NCBI GenBank assembly: GCA_030762175.1
Contig: CM060831.1
Span: 67,810,001 to 67,874,000 of the forward strand
From: Metallyticus violacea
Lineage: Eukaryota; Arthropoda; Insecta; Mantodea; Metallyticidae
Length of the DNA: 64,000 nt
Reading direction: 5' to 3'
A program made the translations under genes and the position numbers. The first letter of the stretch is position 1. Each line of letters begins with the position of its first letter. Shown here piece by piece: positions 59,268 to 64,000 of this stretch. The notes under the pieces are model-generated. The model did no database searches. It had not been told where the DNA came from and saw only the letters and a list, made by a program, of their open reading frames with translations.

Positions 59268-59836
59268 ATCCTGCCCTGGCATCCCGCAACAGGCTCGAAC
59301 TGCGGTGGGTGCCGGGACATTAAAGCATTTATAAGAATGAGAAGGCAGATTAGTTGGCAAAAAAGGGCGCTGAATCACTTTTTTTGCCCCAGAGCCTGCG
59401 ATTGGAATCAGTACGCGTATTGCCAAGGCAGCTGTTAAAACATGGATTGGGGATAAACATCAACTAAGGTGACAAACCTATCCTGGACAAACGTAAGCTA
59501 GGAAATTCATCCTAGGTCCTAGCAATATTCTTGCTTCATATCTTATTAAATTGCACAGAAGAGCAATAAGGAAAGTAATTGCGGTGATTACTGAACGTGG
59601 TCACTTCAGGAAACATCTACATCTATGAAGATGAGCCCACTTGCAGAATGTGTAAACAGGACGAGGAATCTGCTTCACATATCCTGTTTAAGAGTCCAAT
59701 CTTGGGAAGAAAGAAACACGTTCTCTCTCTAATCAGAGAGTATCTGGGAAAAGACACCAACATTGAACCAAAACACTGCAACTTGTTTAAACGGATTTTG
59801 GTAAAGAATGAACACGTCTCTCCCAATATAGCCTAA
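59268..59836 (+). pseudogene. Non-LTR retrotransposon RNase H and C-terminal fragment
   Basis: Frame pieces read LELRWVPGH, then NEKAD-LAKKGA in the next block (59297-59375). Together they are the end of an RNase H domain (the W-V-P-G-H and N-E-x-A-D-x-x-A motifs with its last His and Asp). Further on, ISTRIAKAAVKTWIGDKHQL precedes a broken stretch, and 59597-59836 reads DEPTCRMCKQDEESASHILF before a stop, the Cys-x2-Cys...His zinc-binding tail found after RNase H in Jockey/R1-like LINEs. Frameshifts and stops interrupt it (59315, 59480-59560). The reverse transcriptase part is absent. Confidence 0.75.
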
Positions 59837-59996
59837 TGTCCTGTATCAGGTTCTATAATTTTACCGGGTGTATTACTAAAATTAGGGGGCTTTGGCATAC
59901 TTCAAATATATATTTTTATATTAAAGATTGGAGTGGTTTATAATGTATTGTGCTTTGCTGATGGTTATTTACAACTACATACTCCCACGATACCTA

Positions 59997-60025
59997 CCTA
60001 ACCTAACCTAACCTAACCTAACCTA
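59997..60025. repeat. Interstitial telomere-type repeat (CCTAA)n
   Basis: Five perfect CCTAA units plus a partial one, equal to TTAGG on the other strand, flanked by CCTA variants. TTAGG is the ancestral telomere unit of insects and other arthropods. Confidence 0.85.
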
Positions 60026-60029
60026 CCTA

Positions 60030-62103
60030 CTTAAATTTGCTAAAATTCCTTAAGTGAGAGCAATAAACTAAATTTATTTGAACATTTATCATATCAATGT
60101 CATATTAATTCACTTTATTCTATTCAGGCTATAACCACAAAGTTTACATTCGTAGAATTGTGTTATCTCGTGAAAGAGATTTGAACCTACAAAGCGACTA
60201 GCATTCTCTTTTGATCATAAAGACAATTGCCAAATATCAGATGATCCAAGGAAAATAGCGTAACATCTAAAACCTTATTAGCTGTTACATTTTGGAATGG
60301 TATAGCTCAATTTCAGAAAGTGATACAACTATAATGGCAACAACGCCGCTAGTACTAAACGATTTCACATTTTCCGCAAAATCATTGCGTTCACTGTCTC
60401 TCGTTTCTATTGTTACACTGATGCCAATGTTCGCTGTTTTTCACCAGACGCATGCACACGACCGTCAGAGAGCTATACTGTCTGTCGGTTTCCATGGAGA
60501 TGACAAAGAGAGCGGAAACATTTCATGGCCAATATTGATAATCGCACGTTTTCTCTGTGAGCATCTACATTGGTCTACTAGCGGGCTTTTAAGCACGCTC
60601 ATGCTTCATTTACTTTGCTCCCCGTGTGGGTAGAGTAGCTTATCCAACACATCTGTTGAGCAAGTAGGCTATATGGCACTTGCAGCGTTTTCTCAGCAAA
60701 TCTCTACAGATTAAATATGCTCTCCGGCTTAGAATAATGCAATTTTTCTTATTAAAACTTAAAAAAAACCCTGAAAATTTCCTTTAACGTTTCACGCCAG
60801 AGGGATTAAACTTTCACCGAGAGACAATATTATTAAAAAAAAAAACTTTTTGTAATGTTTTAAAATGCACGGTTTTAGAAATCAATTGTTTTTGCATTCA
60901 AAATATTACACACGATGAGCTTTTTATTCAATTTCCTCTAGGTTTTAAGCCTCTAATCAACAAAGCCCGTATAATTTTTAGATTTTTTATATTATTCAAA
61001 ATATGCAATAACTAATAGTATCAATCGTATAAAATATGAAAAATTTAGTAATAAATAATTCAAAAATTTTTTGACACAACGAAGGCAGTGGGACAGTGTA
61101 TATGGCAACATAAAATTAATATGTTAATAATTTTATTTTGTTAGAATTATACATTCTGCATTTGTGAAAATTTACAACATTAGCGTATAAAAATAGTATT
61201 TCTATAAAAACTATAAAAACACATTCAAATGTAAATTTGACCTTTGACCTTTAGAATGGCCCCTGATAAAAATTTCAGCAAATAAGTTCAAAATTGCAAA
61301 AGTCAGAAAATTTACCAATGGGTACCGCGTCTATAGGACGCCGTAGGCATTTCCTCACTAAACCGCTTACCAGCAATGCCTAGGAATGTGCGCAAATAGA
61401 AAATAATACCGCTAAGTTTTATCACATAAATAATGCAAACTTATCTAAAGCAGCAGAGGATGTTGAGATGCAAACAACTGGTACAGCGATACGCTAACAA
61501 CCACTGGCAGTTTTTTTTTACTAATGATCGAAGAAAAAACTAACTGAAATGCTTCGACTTTACAAAAACTTTTGAGAGGGCTCTGAAGGTCCAGAATTTC
61601 TGCCCTATTAATGATGGCACTGAGTTATTGTGGTGTCAACAAGCTCCAATTCTATCAAAAGGTATAAAAGACAACCACCAAAGTTTACAAAACTACCATG
61701 GAGAAGAATCAGAGAATCATTTTGTTCTGTGAAATTAGCTCCAGCCCAAGGTAACGTCCACCCAGATTTTATTAGCGCTCAAGATTGTCTTTATAGTTGT
61801 CCCAATCTGAACCCCCTGTACCACAGGTTGTGGTAAATGTTTGAGGGGAATGGCTTGAAAGAAGACACCTAATATTGAGAGTCTCAGGCAATTCTGGGAG
61901 TCGGCAGTGGCGGATTTACAAAGGAGGTATCGAGTGCTGCTGTTTAGATTCTCTTGTGTAAGAGAAAGTAGACCATTTTGAGCACTATTTGCTCTTAAAT
62001 GTTTGGAATACTGAGAGTGTAATATATTATAAGCAGAAGAAAGAAATATTAATTTTGTAACAAACAAGGCGCATTTCTCATTAGAGATAGAGGTAGAAAG
62101 CTA
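60030..62103. other. AT-rich sequence, nothing recognised
   Basis: A 113-codon frame at 60292-60633 lies in a GC-richer patch but has no recognisable domain or splice context. No repeats were matched. Confidence 0.4.
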
Positions 62104-62105
62104 TA

Positions 62106-62812
62106 CAGAGGGTGCCAAAAATGTATACCCTTAACATAACAAACTGAATTCATACAAACAAAAAATGATGAGCATTAATCATCTTAAACTTTTACAGTTA
62201 CTTATGCAAAAGTCTTGGGATGAAAAGTTTCAACTTTGCTGTTAATACGACGTACGCTGGTTGTGCTAATCCCAATCTCACTTGCACGTTGCTTTGTAGA
62301 TTTCTGCAGTGAGTGCTCAAAACGTTCCAAAACCATAGCCGAGGACGTGGGGCTTGTTGTTGTCCAAGGTCTCCCAGATCTGCCCTTGTGAACACCGCAT
62401 ACCGTACCATGAGTCTCAAATTTCTCTCCAATGCATGCAATTATTACTCGCGTTGGCGATTTTGTTCTATACACACGTCTCAAATGCCTTTGAACTTCAA
62501 CAACAATCTGGATTTTCCAATACCACTTCAAAATTTCTTACCGCTCTTCAAACGATAATCTTAGCTCCAATTAATTGTAGAAACGCTAGCATAACGTAAT
62601 GTGAGTCACATCTGTTTACAGAACATCATACGATAATCTTGGCTTCATTTGTTCATTGTTGATTTACCTGTCAAGTAGCAACGCTATCATAATGTATGTG
62701 AGTCACATATGTTTACAGAACATCATACAAATATTTCTGCTGTTTTTCGGTCCAATTTTGAAGTATATTACATAGATATCTACCGTGAAAGTGTGTATAC
62801 GCTTTTGGTACC

Positions 62813-62817
<5 letters not shown>
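62106..62817 (-). mobile_element. ITm transposon, family 2, copy 4 (internally deleted)
   Basis: The left end CAGAGGGTGCCAAAAATGTA pairs with the complement of the right end, TAGAGGGTACCAAAAGCGTA, with TA on both sides (62104-62105, 62818-62819). The minus-strand frame 62531-62202 keeps the N-terminal DNA-binding half (MKWYWKIQIVVEVQRHLRR onward) and then joins the 3' end directly; the whole catalytic half is deleted. It inserted next to a TA array. Confidence 0.9.

Positions 62818-62854
<37 letters not shown>
62818..62854. repeat. (TA)n microsatellite
   Basis: About 18 TA units directly after the right TIR. Confidence 0.92.
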
Positions 62855-62860
<6 letters not shown>

Positions 62861-64000
62861 ACTAGAAAATAATAAAATACTAAGAAAAAGTCACAGATTA
62901 GTAATCCCTATATTTAGAACTGCTTGATTTCTATGTCAAGTCTTCTTGCCATAGAAGAACTCAAGCAGTTGGAAATATATATAAAGGAGCAGGTTAATAC
63001 AAGTACAAATATTCACTTTCAGCTCTTAGCCACACACTTGATTTAGAACGAGAAACCTCACCTATGGCTAACATTGAATACTCCTTATATCAGAAGAGAA
63101 AAGTAAAGAATATTTACATTATAAGTTTAGACTATAATTCAATAAATGAATAACACTTGATTCTGTTGATAGTTACTTTTAAAAACTCAATGAATTCTTA
63201 AAAAAGAATTTACTTTACGATTGATTCCAAAAACCCTCGTTTGCTGATATTGATCTGAAGTTGGCAGGACTTTGTACTGGTGCATCCCCAGGGCCCGCAG
63301 TCGGAATATCGAATAACGATTGGAATAAGCCAACCGATGAGGTTCTTTCTGTGGCGATTGGATGCAATTGCGTGGTAATTTACGACAGATCGGTTTCCGA
63401 GACCATTTCGCTAAAATGTTCATATTCCAGACTGAATTGAACATTCAGCTGGGGCCTAGAGGGCCCCAGGGTAAGACTTTAGGGCTTTCAAGAATGTGCT
63501 GGCTATAGCTGACATTAGATAAAAGGAACTGCAGAAAATCTAACGCTATAGAATTTACAATTGCTTTATTAGGAGGATGTTTCCCCTAACCGCTTGTAAA
63601 GGCTAAGCTTCTCTTGTGTCATATCATGTACGTTGCTTTACGTTAAAGTTCTGTACATTAGGGATATATAACTTAAAATACCAATAAAAGAAATGTACAC
63701 ACACGTCAAAGAGAAAGAAATGTCTTAGGCTTGATAGTGCACGCCTTGCACTATCATAATCAATTTTCTTTACGGCAAATCGTGCTGGCAGGACCGATTT
63801 CTTTAATTTCGGTGTAATTCTTAACATCCTGTATACTCAAGTTACTAGGAAAACCCCTTCCTATTGCTGGATCCAATGTCTATGAAAACAATTGCCTATT
63901 CGAAGCATTCAACACAAGAACTTCATATTCTTGACCGGCGTATTAGAAGGTGAGCGAAGAGTGATAGCTTTCTATTGAGCAACTGAACCACAATTGAATT
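62855..64000. other. Unrecognised sequence
   Basis: AT-rich to 63180, then mixed composition with an 85-codon minus-strand frame (63187-63444) lacking any domain. ATCCTGTATA at 63828-63837 resembles a TIR end, but no partner end was seen. Confidence 0.35.

Noticed and set aside
60292..60633. 113-codon plus-strand frame
   Set aside because: No domain, no splice context, and composition consistent with a chance frame in a GC-richer patch.

Overview
This is nuclear DNA from a eukaryote, almost certainly an arthropod and most likely an insect. It is AT-rich, has no operon-like gene packing and no long open reading frames. It carries many microsatellites, tRNA-derived SINEs, pieces of non-LTR retrotransposons and several IS630-Tc1-mariner (ITm) DNA transposons. 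A short interstitial block of the insect-type telomere unit TTAGG lies near 60.0 kb. A large, repeat-rich hemimetabolous genome (for example a cockroach or termite) is my guess. Nothing in the window fixes the species.

I see no complete host gene. The best host-gene candidate is one GC-rich, splice-flanked open exon on the minus strand at 7908-8171. Everything else I recognise is mobile DNA or its decay products. Listed by class: (1) a DD34D mariner with TIRs and TA duplications at 27.46-28.69 kb, and a second 5'-truncated copy at 35.06-35.98 kb; (2) four copies of another ITm family, one with most of the transposase (8.83-10.01 kb, plus strand) and three internally deleted copies on the minus strand (39.6, 48.8 and 62.1 kb); (3) two further TIR-bounded ITm remnants at 42.8 and 55.2 kb, a TIR-only MITE at 7.1 kb and a transposase relic at 51.1 kb; (4) a 763-bp element of unknown class with 86-bp inverted repeats and a tRNA-like interior at 26.2-27.0 kb; (5) three SINE families, called A, B and C here, with tRNA-like heads; (6) three non-LTR retrotransposon fragments (reverse transcriptase at 14.0 kb, a zinc-binding C-terminus at 18.3 kb, RNase H plus C-terminus at 59.3 kb).

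The layering of insertions gives relative ages. A family-A SINE sits inside a family-B SINE at 30.4-31.0 kb. Another family-A SINE sits inside the second mariner at 35.4 kb. The rest (roughly 0-3.5, 10-12, 18.6-22.3, 28.7-30.4, 36-38.3, 43.7-48.8 and 56-59 kb) is AT-rich sequence in which I recognise nothing. All repeat assignments come from reading and comparing copies within the window; no database search was possible.
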